Source of the DNA: Acidiphilium rubrum
GTDB lineage: Bacteria > Pseudomonadota > Alphaproteobacteria > Acetobacterales > Acetobacteraceae
Length of the DNA stretch: 64,000 nucleotides
Assembly: GCF_900156265.1 (NCBI RefSeq)
Contig: NZ_FTNE01000010.1
Coordinates: 72,339-136,338, forward strand
Direction of reading: 5' to 3'
Both the position numbers and the translations under genes were made by a program. How positions within the stretch are numbered: the stretch's first letter is position 1; each line of letters opens with the position of its first letter. Below are positions 35,613 to 44,520 of the stretch, one piece after another. The notes under the pieces were generated by a model. It had not been told where the DNA came from, did no database searches, and was given only the letters and a program-made list of their open reading frames with translations.

Positions 35613-36404
35613 TCAGGTGCGATACGCACCATCGGCCTCGATCAGGCGCAGGGCGGATTGCCAGGCCATTTCGTAATGCGCCATGCGGTTATCGGTATCG
35701 CGGCTGAATTGCGCGGCGGTGTGCTCGCAAACTTCGCGCGGCGGAATCACCAGCTTGACACCGCCGGACAGCGCGGCCACCTGCGCCTGACAGGCGCGTT
35801 CGAGGAAATAGATTTCGTGGAAAGCCTCGGGGATGGTGCGTCCGCCGACCAGCAGGCCGTGGTTGCGCAGGATCATCGCCTTGTTCTGACCAAGATCGGC
35901 GACGATGCGGTCCCGCTCATCCAGGTCGAGCGCGATGCCCTCATAGCCATGATAGGACAGGCAGCCATAGAATTTCATGGCATGCTGGCTGATCGGCAAC
36001 AGCCCCTGTTCCTGCGCCGCAACCGCAATGCCGGCGGCGGTGTGGGTGTGAATCACCGCCATCAGGTCGGGCCGCGCCATATGGATGGCGGAGTGGATGG
36101 TGAAGCCCGCCTGATTGACCTTGGCCGCCGTAATGCCAGGGGTTTCGATGCGATTGCCCTCGAGGTCGATTTTCACGAGGTCGGAGGCGCGCATCTCATG
36201 GAACATCGTGCCGTAGTCGTTGATCAGAAAATGATGATCGGGGCCGGGCAGGCGGGCACTGATATGGGTGTAGATGAAATCGGTCATCTTGAAATGCGCG
36301 ACAAGCCGATAGAGCGCGGCCAGATCGCAACGGACCTGCCACTCCTCGGCGCTGACGCCGGGATGCGGGCTGGCTGCGGGCGCAATGCGGGTGGTGACGT
36401 TCAT
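35613..36404 (-). CDS. Class II aldolase/adducin-family protein
   Basis: 263 residues with the zinc-binding pattern of fuculose-1-phosphate aldolase relatives: HTHTAAGIAVAAQEQGLLP (His-x-His), RNHGLLVGGRTIPEAF with the third His, and an N-terminal HISARLPGPDHHFLIN. GGAGG precedes the ATG. Members of this group act on sugar phosphates or hydroxyacids, or have lost aldolase activity; the substrate cannot be named. It is convergent with purU. Confidence 0.83.
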   Translation of the reverse strand: MNVTTRIAPAASPHPGVSAEEWQVRCDLAALYRLVAHFKMTDFIYTHISARLPGPDHHFLINDYGTMFHEMRASDLVKIDLEGNRIETPGITAAKVNQAGFTIHSAIHMARPDLMAVIHTHTAAGIAVAAQEQGLLPISQHAMKFYGCLSYHGYEGIALDLDERDRIVADLGQNKAMILRNHGLLVGGRTIPEAFHEIYFLERACQAQVAALSGGVKLVIPPREVCEHTAAQFSRDTDNRMAHYEMAWQSALRLIEADGAYRT

Positions 36405-36631
36405 GATGATGGTCCTCCTTGCCGGATGGTTGAGCCGATTGCCGCTTAGGTCAAGTTAAACAATTTCCGGACGCGTTAACGAGTTGTTCACCTCGGAGGA
36501 GTACCACCAGAACGCGTGATCATGTTTAGTTACTCACGCAGAGATATTAAATAAGTTTATAGAGACAATCACCAAAAACTGGGACATGTTGTCATTTCTG
36601 ATGATGATAGACGGTTTATTGGAGATTGATC
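36405..36631. promoter_or_regulatory. Divergent promoter region
   Basis: A 227-base A/T-rich spacer between the aldolase-like gene (minus) and the thiol-disulfide protein (plus), for example GATATTAAATAAGTTTATAG. It presumably holds promoters for both. No hairpin, repeat or recognised operator stands out. Confidence 0.45.
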
Positions 36632-37273
36632 ATGCGAGCTCAACGGTGGCTGGCGGCAGTCGCGGTGGCGGTGATGGGCGTTATTGGCGGCGCGACGGCC
36701 GCATCGCCGGGCGCCGGGGTCGTTTCCGCGGCAAGTCTGGTCCGGCCGGGGGATGTGGTGCTCGGCAACCCGAACGGGTCGATCACCATCGTCGATTTCT
36801 ACGATACGTCTTGCGCCCCCTGCCGCGCGATGAACCGGCGGATCGAGCGGTTGATCGCGCGTAACAAGCAGATCCGCTACGTCCCGATCGACGTGCCCAT
36901 TCTGGGCTGGCAGAGCAAGCTCGGCGCTCAGGCGCTGGTGGCGGCGCGGCTCCAGGGGCGGTTCGATGCGATGCACACCCTATTGATGAGCCAGGCCCCC
37001 TTGCCGACCTTGGCATTGCTCAAGGCGGATGCCGCACAGCTGGGGATGGATGTGCCCCGTTTCATGCGCGACATGACGCGCCCTGCAACCATCCGCGCGG
37101 TTGATGCATCCTTGCAGCGCGGTGCAGCACTCGGGATCGACGAAGTGCCGATGGTCTATGTCGGACAGAGCCGAATTCCAGGCGCAATGGGCTATCGCGA
37201 CCTCCGCTGGCTGGTGCGCCAGGCCCAGAAGCCGGAAATGAGCCAGGTCGCAACCACCAGGGATCACTCCTGA
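36632..37273 (+). CDS. Periplasmic DsbA/DsbG-like thiol-disulfide oxidoreductase
   Basis: 213 residues. A signal peptide (MRAQRWLAAVAVAVMGVIGG..) leads into a thioredoxin fold with the redox motif DTSCAPCRAM (Cys61 and Cys64), a helical insertion, and the cis-proline loop DEVPMVYVG. The build is that of DsbA-family proteins with an N-terminal extension, such as ScsC or BdbD. The start is the ATG with GGAG seven bases before it. No DsbB partner is nearby, so whether it oxidises or isomerises disulfides is open. Confidence 0.8.
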   Translation: MRAQRWLAAVAVAVMGVIGGATAASPGAGVVSAASLVRPGDVVLGNPNGSITIVDFYDTSCAPCRAMNRRIERLIARNKQIRYVPIDVPILGWQSKLGAQALVAARLQGRFDAMHTLLMSQAPLPTLALLKADAAQLGMDVPRFMRDMTRPATIRAVDASLQRGAALGIDEVPMVYVGQSRIPGAMGYRDLRWLVRQAQKPEMSQVATTRDHS

Positions 37274-37303
37274 GCCCAGCATAAGCACCGATCACCCAAA
37301 TCA

Positions 37304-37346
37304 AAAAAGTTTTTTGCTTCTTTTTTACATAAAAGAAGCCTTTTTC
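37304..37346. repeat. Short A/T-rich hairpin repeat, copy S4
   Basis: AAAAGTTTTTTGCTTCTTTT...AAAAGAAGC forms a 9-bp stem with a six-base loop, preceded by the conserved AAAGTTTTTT flank. It lies between the thiol-disulfide gene and dinB on the same strand and could end transcription of the former. Confidence 0.78.
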
Positions 37347-37417
37347 TTCCTCGGACCAGCGGCAAGACGATTTCCGCCCATTAACGAGCCCAACGACTTG
37401 GCTTACCCTCGGCACCG

Positions 37418-38674
37418 ATGCCCACGCTCTGCCGCGATTGCGATGCCGTGTTGATCCAACCCGGCGCCGAGCTCAGTGGCGCCTGCCCCCAGTGCGGCGG
37501 GCGGCGCTTGATCAGCCATGCCGAGCTTGGAACGCTGGCGATCGCGCATATCGATTGCGATGCGTTTTTCGCCAGCGTCGAAAAACGCGACCGTCCCGAA
37601 TTGCGCGACCGGCCCGTGATCGTCGGCGGCGGCACCCGTGGGGTCGTCGCGGCGTGCTGCTACGTCGCGCGCCTGTCCGGCGTGCGGTCGGCGATGCCGA
37701 TGTTCAAGGCATTGAAACTCTGCCCGGATGCCACCGTGATCCGCCCCGACCTGTCCAAATACGGCGCCGTGGCGCGCGAAATTCGCGATATGATGCAACG
37801 CCTGACGCCGCTGGTGCAGCCGCTCTCGATCGATGAAGCCGCCCTCGACCTCGCCGGCACCGAAGCGCTGCACGGCGCGCCACCCGCCGCCGTGCTCAGC
37901 CGGTTCGCTCGCGATGTCGAGACCAACGTCGGCGTCACCGTGTCGATCGGGCTGGCCGCCAACCGCCTGCGCGCGAAACTCGCCGCCGAACGTGACAAGC
38001 CGCGCGGCTTCGCCATACTGGGCGCCGATACCGCCGCCGTGCTCGCCCCCGAACCGCTCGGCACGCTGCCCGGCATCGGCCCCGCCCTGGTCCGCAAACT
38101 GGCCGGCCTGGGCATGACCCGCATCGGCCAGCTAGCCGCGCTCGATCCACGAACCGCGCGGCAGCGCCTGGGCGACGACGGTCCATCCCTGGTCGCCCGC
38201 GCGCGCGGCGAAGACAACCGCCGGGTCAACCCGGTGCGCGAAACCAAATCGATCAGCGCCGAAACCACCTTCGCACACGACATCACCGACCCCGTCCTGC
38301 TCGGCCGCGCCCTCTGGCCACTCTGCGAAAAACTCGGCCGGCGCCTCCGCGCGGAACAATTCGCCGCCGCCGCACTCGTCCTGAAACTCAAGACCGCCCG
38401 CTTCGAAACCCACACCCACGCCGTCCGCCTGACCGCCCCCACCCAGCTGCCGGAAACCATATTCGAAGCCGCCAAACCCATCGTGCACCAGGCCGCCGGA
38501 CCCGCATTCCGGCTGATCGGCATCGGCGCGGCCCGGCTCGTGCCCGCCAACCTCGCCGACCACGGCGACCTGATGGACCAGGAAAGCCCACGCCGCGCCG
38601 CACGGCAACAAGCCATGGACACAATCCGCGCCAAATTCGGCGCGGATATCATCCGGCGCGGGACCGTGGAGTGA
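37418..38674 (+). CDS. dinB: DNA polymerase IV-like Y-family polymerase with N-terminal zinc ribbon
   Basis: 418 residues. Residues 41-46 begin the palm with AHIDCDAFFASVEKRDRPEL; the second catalytic block is PLSIDEAALDLAG, and the helix-hairpin-helix region is LPGIGPALVRKLAGLGM. Before the catalytic domain are two CxxC pairs (CRDCDAVLIQ...CPQCGGRRL) that look like a zinc ribbon, absent from Escherichia coli Pol IV. It copies damaged DNA at the cost of fidelity. No LexA box was recognised upstream. The stop codon lies in the outer arm of palindromic repeat copy 4. Confidence 0.92.
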   Translation: MPTLCRDCDAVLIQPGAELSGACPQCGGRRLISHAELGTLAIAHIDCDAFFASVEKRDRPELRDRPVIVGGGTRGVVAACCYVARLSGVRSAMPMFKALKLCPDATVIRPDLSKYGAVAREIRDMMQRLTPLVQPLSIDEAALDLAGTEALHGAPPAAVLSRFARDVETNVGVTVSIGLAANRLRAKLAAERDKPRGFAILGADTAAVLAPEPLGTLPGIGPALVRKLAGLGMTRIGQLAALDPRTARQRLGDDGPSLVARARGEDNRRVNPVRETKSISAETTFAHDITDPVLLGRALWPLCEKLGRRLRAEQFAAAALVLKLKTARFETHTHAVRLTAPTQLPETIFEAAKPIVHQAAGPAFRLIGIGAARLVPANLADHGDLMDQESPRRAARQQAMDTIRAKFGADIIRRGTVE

Positions 38675-38958
38675 GGTGAGGGAGAGCAAGCAAGGCCAGG
38701 GCCTCTCCCTCCGGAGCCATTCCAGCGATGAAGAGCATCGCTGGAACCTTCGGCTCCTCCGCCCCTGGACCCCGTTAAAGGCTGAGCCTTTAAAATCCAT
38801 TAGTTTTAGGCAAGGGGAGGGCGCTGCCCCGGTGGTTCAACTGATCTGGCCTGGGTCGCCCTCCCCTTGCCTAAAACTGGTGGGTTCTAAGGGCTAAGCC
38901 CTTAGTGGGGGTCGAGGGGGCAAAGCCCCCCGCCTTGCTTACTCTCCCTCACCTCTCC
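38668..38958. repeat. Complex palindromic repeat, copy 4 (with nested hairpin insertion)
   Basis: Arm type 1 left, arm type 2 right, central loop in plus orientation (inverted relative to the arms compared with copies 1, 2, 3, 5 and 7). The usual loop of hairpin CCAGGGG/CCCCTGG is interrupted by about 50 extra bases containing GGAGCC...GGCTCC and the 11-bp stem TTCCAGCGATG/CATCGCTGGAA. Outer arms GGTGAGGGAGAGCAAGCAAGG and GGTGAGGGAGAGTAAGCAAGG mirror each other; the arms overlap the stop codons of both convergent neighbours. Confidence 0.9.
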
Positions 38959-39377
38959 GCGATCCCAAGCCGGGCGATTTCGATCAGCGGGCAGCGGTTC
39001 ATTACGATTGTCAGTCCTGCGTTGCGGGCGAGGGTGGCGGCTTCGTGGTTGATCACACCGAGTTGCATCCAGATGGTTCGGGCGCCGAGGCGGATGGCGT
39101 CTTGCACGGCGGGCAAGACTTTATCGGACGCGCGGAACAGATCGACCATATCGAGCGGGGCTGCGGCGTCGAGTGAGGCGACGACGATGCGGCCGTGCAG
39201 TGTCTGGCCGGCGAGGCCGGGGTTGACCGGCGTGACGTCGTAGCCACGCGCGAGCAGGCTGTGCAGCACTTCGTTCGACGGCCGTGCCGGATTGGCCGAG
39301 GCGCCGACCAGGGCGATGCGGCGTGTGGTGGTCAGGATGGTTCGAATGGCGGCATCGGTCAGTCCATCGGCGGACAT
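38949..39377 (-). CDS. CoA-binding domain protein (YccU type)
   Basis: A 142-residue single-domain Rossmann protein of the CoA-binding family: RRIALVGASANPARPSNEVLHSLLARGYDVTPVNP, then VDLFRASDKVLPAVQDA and TIWMQLGVINHEAATLA. Such proteins resemble the CoA-binding part of succinyl-CoA synthetase and usually stand alone; the physiological role is not known. Start set at MSADG; an upstream in-frame start would add 13 residues. The last codons lie in the mirrored arm of repeat copy 4. Confidence 0.85.
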   Translation of the reverse strand: MSADGLTDAAIRTILTTTRRIALVGASANPARPSNEVLHSLLARGYDVTPVNPGLAGQTLHGRIVVASLDAAAPLDMVDLFRASDKVLPAVQDAIRLGARTIWMQLGVINHEAATLARNAGLTIVMNRCPLIEIARLGIAER

Positions 39378-39464
39378 TGTGCGTGTTCCTTGGCTCAGCG
39401 TGGACGGTCTTATCACGATATGGGATCAATCCTTTCACACTGAGCCGTAACAGCGGAGGCGTCT

Positions 39465-40730
39465 TTGAAATTGATTCCCATGATGGCAGCGGTCGCCGCC
39501 GCATGCCTGATTGCCGTAGCGGTCCCCGCGCAGGCCGCGCCGAAGCCGGTTCCTCCGCTTGTTCGCGCCGAGACCCACTTTGCATTCGACGTGTTTGCCC
39601 AGTTGCGCCACCATCGAGGCAATTTATTTTTCTCACCCTACAGCCTCTATTCAGCGATCGGGATGGCTTATCTGGGTGCCCGCGCAAATACCGCGGCGCA
39701 GATCGCCAGTGTGCTGCATCTCAACAGGATCGACAGCGGCAGCGTCGGACCCCGATTGCAATCGTGGTTCGGCCATGATTTTGCGCAGGCCGATATGTTT
39801 GGCGGGCAGCAGCCAATGGATTTTCATTTCCATGCCGCCAACGCGGTCTGGACCTCCGCGCATGACCCGATCGAGCCGCGCTACATCGCGGCGGTAAGGC
39901 AGGATTTCGCCGGGAGGGTCGATCGGGTGGATTTCGGTCAACCGACGGATGCGGCCGCCCGGATCAACCAATGGGTCAAACGGGCGACTGCCGGGCGGCT
40001 CGATCATTTGATCGATCCGGACACGCTATCACCACGGACCCGCATGATTTTGACCAACGGGGTCTATTTCCGGGCCCGTTGGAGTCTCGAGGAGATTTTC
40101 GATAAAAATCTGACCAAGCCAGGACCGTTCTATCTGGCGGGGTCGCGGTCAGTCATGGTGCCGATGATGCACCAGACCTTCACACTGCCGATCGCCCAGG
40201 CCGACGGCGTAAAAATCCTGCGGCTCGACTATGATGGCCCTGCATCGATGATCATCATCCTGCCGAATCACGCATCCGCTCTGGACCGTATCGAGGTCGG
40301 ACTCAGTGCTGCGGAGCTCGATCGCTGGTTAAAGATGCAGAATGAAATCTCCTACAATTCCCCGTCGGTCGTCGTGACGATGCCGCGTTTCGCCGCGCAC
40401 AGCCAGTTCCGACTGGCCAATGTTCTGAAATCACTTGGCATGCCGGCCGCTTTTTCACCTGGGGCCAATTTCACCGGCATAGCCGCTGACCGCAACGCCC
40501 CCTTGGTGCTCGATGATGTCGTCCAGCGGGCGGCGATTACCGTCGACGAAAAAGGCACGAAAGCAATGGCAGCGACCGGGATGGAGGCAGCTTCCGCTTC
40601 GGCGTCGAATCCCTATGGGCCGCCACCGATCATATTTAACGCCGATCATCCGTTTCTGTACGTGATCCGCGCGGATACCACCGGCGCCATACTGTTTGTC
40701 GGCCGGGAAGACGATCCCGCAGCGGGTTGA
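39465..40730 (+). CDS. Secreted bacterial serpin
   Basis: 421 residues with an N-terminal signal sequence (about 1-25) and a serpin fold: NLFFSPYSLYSAIGMAYLGA, RMILTNGVYFRARW, ITVDEKGTKAMAATGMEAAS and the closing DHPFLYVIRADTTGAILFVGR. The hinge EKGTKAMAATG has small residues as in inhibitory serpins. Counting from the hinge Glu (P17) puts P1-P1' at about Ala-Ser, which would suit an elastase- or subtilisin-like protease. The start is a TTG with GGAGG six bases before it; an ATG five codons later is possible. It shares a TGATG junction with the downstream glycosidase gene. Serpins are sporadic in bacteria, so acquisition by transfer is possible. Confidence 0.9.
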   Translation: MKLIPMMAAVAAACLIAVAVPAQAAPKPVPPLVRAETHFAFDVFAQLRHHRGNLFFSPYSLYSAIGMAYLGARANTAAQIASVLHLNRIDSGSVGPRLQSWFGHDFAQADMFGGQQPMDFHFHAANAVWTSAHDPIEPRYIAAVRQDFAGRVDRVDFGQPTDAAARINQWVKRATAGRLDHLIDPDTLSPRTRMILTNGVYFRARWSLEEIFDKNLTKPGPFYLAGSRSVMVPMMHQTFTLPIAQADGVKILRLDYDGPASMIIILPNHASALDRIEVGLSAAELDRWLKMQNEISYNSPSVVVTMPRFAAHSQFRLANVLKSLGMPAAFSPGANFTGIAADRNAPLVLDDVVQRAAITVDEKGTKAMAATGMEAASASASNPYGPPPIIFNADHPFLYVIRADTTGAILFVGREDDPAAG

Positions 40731-42391
40731 TGCCAAGCTCTGTTCGCCGTGCCGCCGCTCCTGTAAGCCTGCGCCCGATGCGATCGGCAAGACCTTATCT
40801 GGTGTTTATTTTCGGCCTGCTGACGCTGGCTGGTTGGTACTGGCCCAACCGGCCGCAGGCGGCCGGCGTTTCGATGCCGGATGCGCGGTTTCATTCGGTG
40901 TCTTACGCGCCGTTCCGCGCCTGGCAATCGCCCTTGACCAAAAGCTTTCCCACCGCGTCGCAAGTGGCGCAGGATTTGAAGCTGGTGGCGCGCCATGCGG
41001 ACGGGATCAGGACATATTCCTCGCTCGAGGGCGATTACGATATCGGGGCGCTGGCGAAACAGGCGGGTTTGAAAGTCTGGGTCGGGATCTGGCTGGGGTC
41101 GAACACAGCGGACAATGCGCGCGAAATGGCGGCCGGCATCGCGCAGGCGAACGCGCATCCGCACACCGATACCAGGGTGGTGGTCGGCAACGAGGTGTTG
41201 CTGCGGCGGGATCTGTCGCCGGCCGATCTGATCAAGGATATCGACTATGTGAAGGCGCGGGTGAAACAGCCGGTCGCCTATGCGGATGTCGCGAGCTTCT
41301 GGTTCGAGTTTCCGCAAGTGGCCAAGCACGTGGATATCGTGATGATCCACCTGCTGCCCTATTGGCAGAACCGGCCGGTCAATGTCGATGACGCCATCGC
41401 CCGGATCGGCCGCACCATCGCAAAAACCGAAGCACTGTTCCCGGGCAAGCGGATTTCGGTGGGCGAAACCGGCTGGCCGAGCCGCGGCCGCTGGCGCGGT
41501 GATGCAGCGCCATCGCGCGTCAACGAGGCGGTGTTTCTGCGCAAATTCGTGACGTTGGCGGACCGTGATCACGTCGATTACAATCTGATCGAAGCCTTCG
41601 ACCAGAACTGGAAATACCACGACGAAGGCATTGCCGGCGCGAACTGGGGCATCTGGAACGCCGAACGCGCGCCAAAATTCCCGCTTACCGGCCCGGTGAT
41701 CGAAATGCCGCATTGGCCGCTCTACGCCGGCATCGCGATCGTCCTGGCGGTCGGGCTTGCAATCATCGGCAGGGCGTCGAAATTCGGCGCCATCGCGCTC
41801 GCGTTCGGGCTCGGCAACGCGCTGGCATACGCCGGCGCAATCACCTGGCATGTCCTCTATGACGATGCTTTGATCGTCTGCGCGTTGGTAAACCTGCCCG
41901 CGCAGGCCGCGCTCGCCTGGTTCGCGGTGCGGCGCGCCGTGATCGGGGCCGCGCTGCCGGCAGCTGCCGGTGCCGAAACCATCGGGTTGCTGCGCGGCAC
42001 CCTGGCCGGACGCTTTCCCTGGCGCACGGCGGCGGCGCGGCGGTTCGATCATGTCTGGTTCGGATTCCTGTTCACCGCGGCGATCGTGCAGGCCTTCCTG
42101 GTGTTCGACCCACGCTACCGCGACGCACCGTTCGCGATTTTTGCGGTACCCGTCGTGGTCGCGCTCTGGCGGCTCGCAACGCGGGATCTTCCAGTCGTGC
42201 GCGACTGGCGCGACTGGCTGCCCAGCGCCGCAATCGCCGCCGGTGCGCTCGCGAGTATCCTGATCTCCGGCTTGCTGAATACCGAGTTTCTGATCTGGAA
42301 CGGGCTGGGTCTGATCCTCGCAGCCCCCGGCCTGATCGGCTGGTTGCGATCGCCCAAAGCCGCGACGCCAGCGAAGTCCAATCAGCTTTGA
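40730..42391 (+). CDS. Membrane-bound GH17-family beta-1,3-glucan-active protein
   Basis: 553 residues. After an N-terminal membrane anchor (about 21-38), a GH17-type TIM barrel has the proton donor in VVVGNEVLLR (about Glu155) and the nucleophile in ISVGETGWPS (about Glu246), with WNAERAPKFP closing the barrel. About six membrane helices fill residues 310-545. Similar GH17 proteins with membrane tails act as transglycosylases or glucanases on beta-1,3 glucans in bacteria. It starts within the serpin stop codon (TGATG), so the two are co-expressed. Confidence 0.82.
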   Translation: MPSSVRRAAAPVSLRPMRSARPYLVFIFGLLTLAGWYWPNRPQAAGVSMPDARFHSVSYAPFRAWQSPLTKSFPTASQVAQDLKLVARHADGIRTYSSLEGDYDIGALAKQAGLKVWVGIWLGSNTADNAREMAAGIAQANAHPHTDTRVVVGNEVLLRRDLSPADLIKDIDYVKARVKQPVAYADVASFWFEFPQVAKHVDIVMIHLLPYWQNRPVNVDDAIARIGRTIAKTEALFPGKRISVGETGWPSRGRWRGDAAPSRVNEAVFLRKFVTLADRDHVDYNLIEAFDQNWKYHDEGIAGANWGIWNAERAPKFPLTGPVIEMPHWPLYAGIAIVLAVGLAIIGRASKFGAIALAFGLGNALAYAGAITWHVLYDDALIVCALVNLPAQAALAWFAVRRAVIGAALPAAAGAETIGLLRGTLAGRFPWRTAAARRFDHVWFGFLFTAAIVQAFLVFDPRYRDAPFAIFAVPVVVALWRLATRDLPVVRDWRDWLPSAAIAAGALASILISGLLNTEFLIWNGLGLILAAPGLIGWLRSPKAATPAKSNQL

Positions 42392-42429
42392 ACAAAACCA
42401 CCGGACGCGCCCGCGCATAATCTGCCGCA

Positions 42430-44019
42430 TTAACCCCCGCTCCCGCCGCTCACCGCCCAGCCGCTGAGGGCGGTGACCACGGCGCCGATCACCCCGTCCC
42501 AATCCAGCGGCGCCGCCTGGCGGAAAATCCGCATCTGCGGATACCAGGGTGTGTCGCTCTGCCGGTCACCCCAGCGCCAGCAACCATCATAGCGTGACAG
42601 CAGCCACACCGGCTTGCCCATCGCCCCGGCCAGATGCGCCACGGCGGTATCTACCGCGACCACCAGATCGAGCTGCGCGATCACCGCGGCAGTATCCGCA
42701 AAATCCTCGACCCACGGCATCGGATCGATCATGTCGAAGCCCGGCATCATCGCCGCCGGTTTCTGCAAACTGACGAACCGCACACGATCGACCGCGCCCA
42801 ACGGTGCCAAAGCCGCCGCCGGAATCGAGCGCCGCCGATCGATCAGATGCGAATCCATATCGTCCAGATGCGTACCACCCGCCCACACCAGCCCGACCAA
42901 CGGCCGCCGATCTCCCGGCCGCCCCGCCAGCGGCCCAATCACCGCATCAGCCACCGCCCGATTATCCGCCGCAAGATACGGGATCGCCGCCGGAATCGTC
43001 GCCATCACTGTCCCGAACCGCCACGGCAGGCTCATCAGCGCGCAATGCGTGTCATACGCCGGCGCGGCCTCACCCCGCGGCACCACCTGCGCAACCCCAG
43101 CCACCGACCCCATCAGCCGAACCAGCGGCGCCGGCACCTCCAGCACCACCCGCGCGCCCAACCGCGCCACCATCGGCGCGTAGCGCACGAACTGAATGGT
43201 GTCGCCGAACCCCTGTTCCGCGTGCAGCAAAATGGTCCGCCCGGCCAGGCTGCCGCCATCCCACGCCTCACCCCGGTCGATCGCGGCGTTCATCATCCGC
43301 GTCCGCCGCAGCCGCCACTCATGCTCTGCCCAGCCGCGTTCGTAATCCCCGGCCGCCAGCAGGCTGAGCGCCCGGTTGTACCGATAATCCGCCTGATCCG
43401 GCGCCGTCGCATAAGCCCGCTCATGCACCACCAGCGCCGCATCCAGCCGCCCGGCCCCCTGCAACGCGTTCGCGAGGCTGCTCAGCACCCCGGCATGTCC
43501 GGGTGCCACCGCCAGCGCCTGGCCATACCACTCCACCGCTGCCGCGAACGCGCCCTGATCATAAAGCAACCCCGCCAGGCAGGCGAGCGCGTCGACATCG
43601 CGCGGCATCAACTCGACCGCCGCCTCCGCCATGATCTGCGCCTGATCCAACACCCCCAGCGCCCGCAAACTACCCGCCAGATTGACATGGCAAGGCCCGA
43701 ACGAGGGTGCGAGTCGCAGGCATTGCACGTAAGCGCCCACCGCCTCGATCAACGATCCCGCCTGACGCAGCGCATTACCCAACGCGAACCACCGGTCGAC
43801 ATCGCCGGGCACCAGCGCGAGATATCGCCGATACGCCGCAGCAGCCTCGCCAAACCGTTCCGCCTTCACCAGCGTATTGGCCAGGTTCACCAGCACCGCG
43901 GTATTGTCCGGCACCAGCGCCGCACAAGCATCGAACGCCGCCACCGCAGCATCGAACGCGCCACGCTCATCATGGCGATTCCCGGTATCGAACAACGCTT
44001 CAGCTTCCACCACCGACAT
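42430..44019 (-). CDS. TPR protein with C-terminal glycosyltransferase-9-like domain
   Basis: About 529 residues. Six or more tetratricopeptide repeats occupy the first 240 (for example VLVNLANTLVKAERFGEAAAAYRRYLALVP). The second half has WDGGSLAGRTILLHAEQGFGDTIQFVRYAP and VVAVDTAVAHLAGAMGKPVWLLSRY, the signature of heptosyltransferase-like GT9/GT41 domains. Such TPR-GT proteins are common in alphaproteobacteria and may glycosylate surface proteins or flagellin; the target is unknown. The start at MSVVEAE has GAGGG upstream; a longer reading adds 11 residues. Confidence 0.83.
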   Translation of the reverse strand: MSVVEAEALFDTGNRHDERGAFDAAVAAFDACAALVPDNTAVLVNLANTLVKAERFGEAAAAYRRYLALVPGDVDRWFALGNALRQAGSLIEAVGAYVQCLRLAPSFGPCHVNLAGSLRALGVLDQAQIMAEAAVELMPRDVDALACLAGLLYDQGAFAAAVEWYGQALAVAPGHAGVLSSLANALQGAGRLDAALVVHERAYATAPDQADYRYNRALSLLAAGDYERGWAEHEWRLRRTRMMNAAIDRGEAWDGGSLAGRTILLHAEQGFGDTIQFVRYAPMVARLGARVVLEVPAPLVRLMGSVAGVAQVVPRGEAAPAYDTHCALMSLPWRFGTVMATIPAAIPYLAADNRAVADAVIGPLAGRPGDRRPLVGLVWAGGTHLDDMDSHLIDRRRSIPAAALAPLGAVDRVRFVSLQKPAAMMPGFDMIDPMPWVEDFADTAAVIAQLDLVVAVDTAVAHLAGAMGKPVWLLSRYDGCWRWGDRQSDTPWYPQMRIFRQAAPLDWDGVIGAVVTALSGWAVSGGSGG

Positions 44020-44072
44020 AAGACCCTCTTGGTCGTCTGCCCCGATGATCACCCAAAATGTTTAAGATCCGC

Positions 44073-44516
44073 CTAATTTTTCCGCGACCAGCCCCGATCC
44101 GTTTGCTGCCAGTAGGTCAACTCATGCCCCGCCGCCTTCGCTGACCCCCAGCGCACCCGCGCCGCCGCCACCGCCGCCGCATCATTACCGTCGAACAGAT
44201 CGAACACCCGCTCGAACCCCGCCAGCTCCGCCGCCGCACCATCGATCAGAAACAAAAACCGCGCCCCGTTCGGCACATCCGCGCCGGTAGTCAGCCAGAT
44301 CGGCTGATCCGCGCCAAACCCGCTCGCCGCCGTGCCGTGCGGCAACCAATCCGGGTTGGCCGAAAGCCACAGCGATGCATCGAGCGCCTCGATCAAGCCG
44401 GCATCGGTCGCCCGCACCACCGCCCGCTGCCCGGCCGCGAGGGTGCGGCCCAGCAGAGCGGGCAGGGCGGCCGCCACATCGGTCCGGGTCAGATGATAAA
44501 ACCCGATCGCCGCCAT
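44073..44516 (-). CDS. holC: DNA polymerase III chi subunit
   Basis: 147 residues of the HolC fold: IGFYHLTRTDVAAALPALLGRTLAAGQRAVV, ALDASLWLSANPDWLPHGTA and FLFLIDGAAAELAGFERVFDLFDGND. Chi joins the clamp loader to SSB. It follows mrp by four bases on the same strand, whereas the TPR gene begins 53 bases after it. Confidence 0.9.
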   Translation of the reverse strand: MAAIGFYHLTRTDVAAALPALLGRTLAAGQRAVVRATDAGLIEALDASLWLSANPDWLPHGTAASGFGADQPIWLTTGADVPNGARFLFLIDGAAAELAGFERVFDLFDGNDAAAVAAARVRWGSAKAAGHELTYWQQTDRGWSRKN

Positions 44517-44520
44517 TGCC

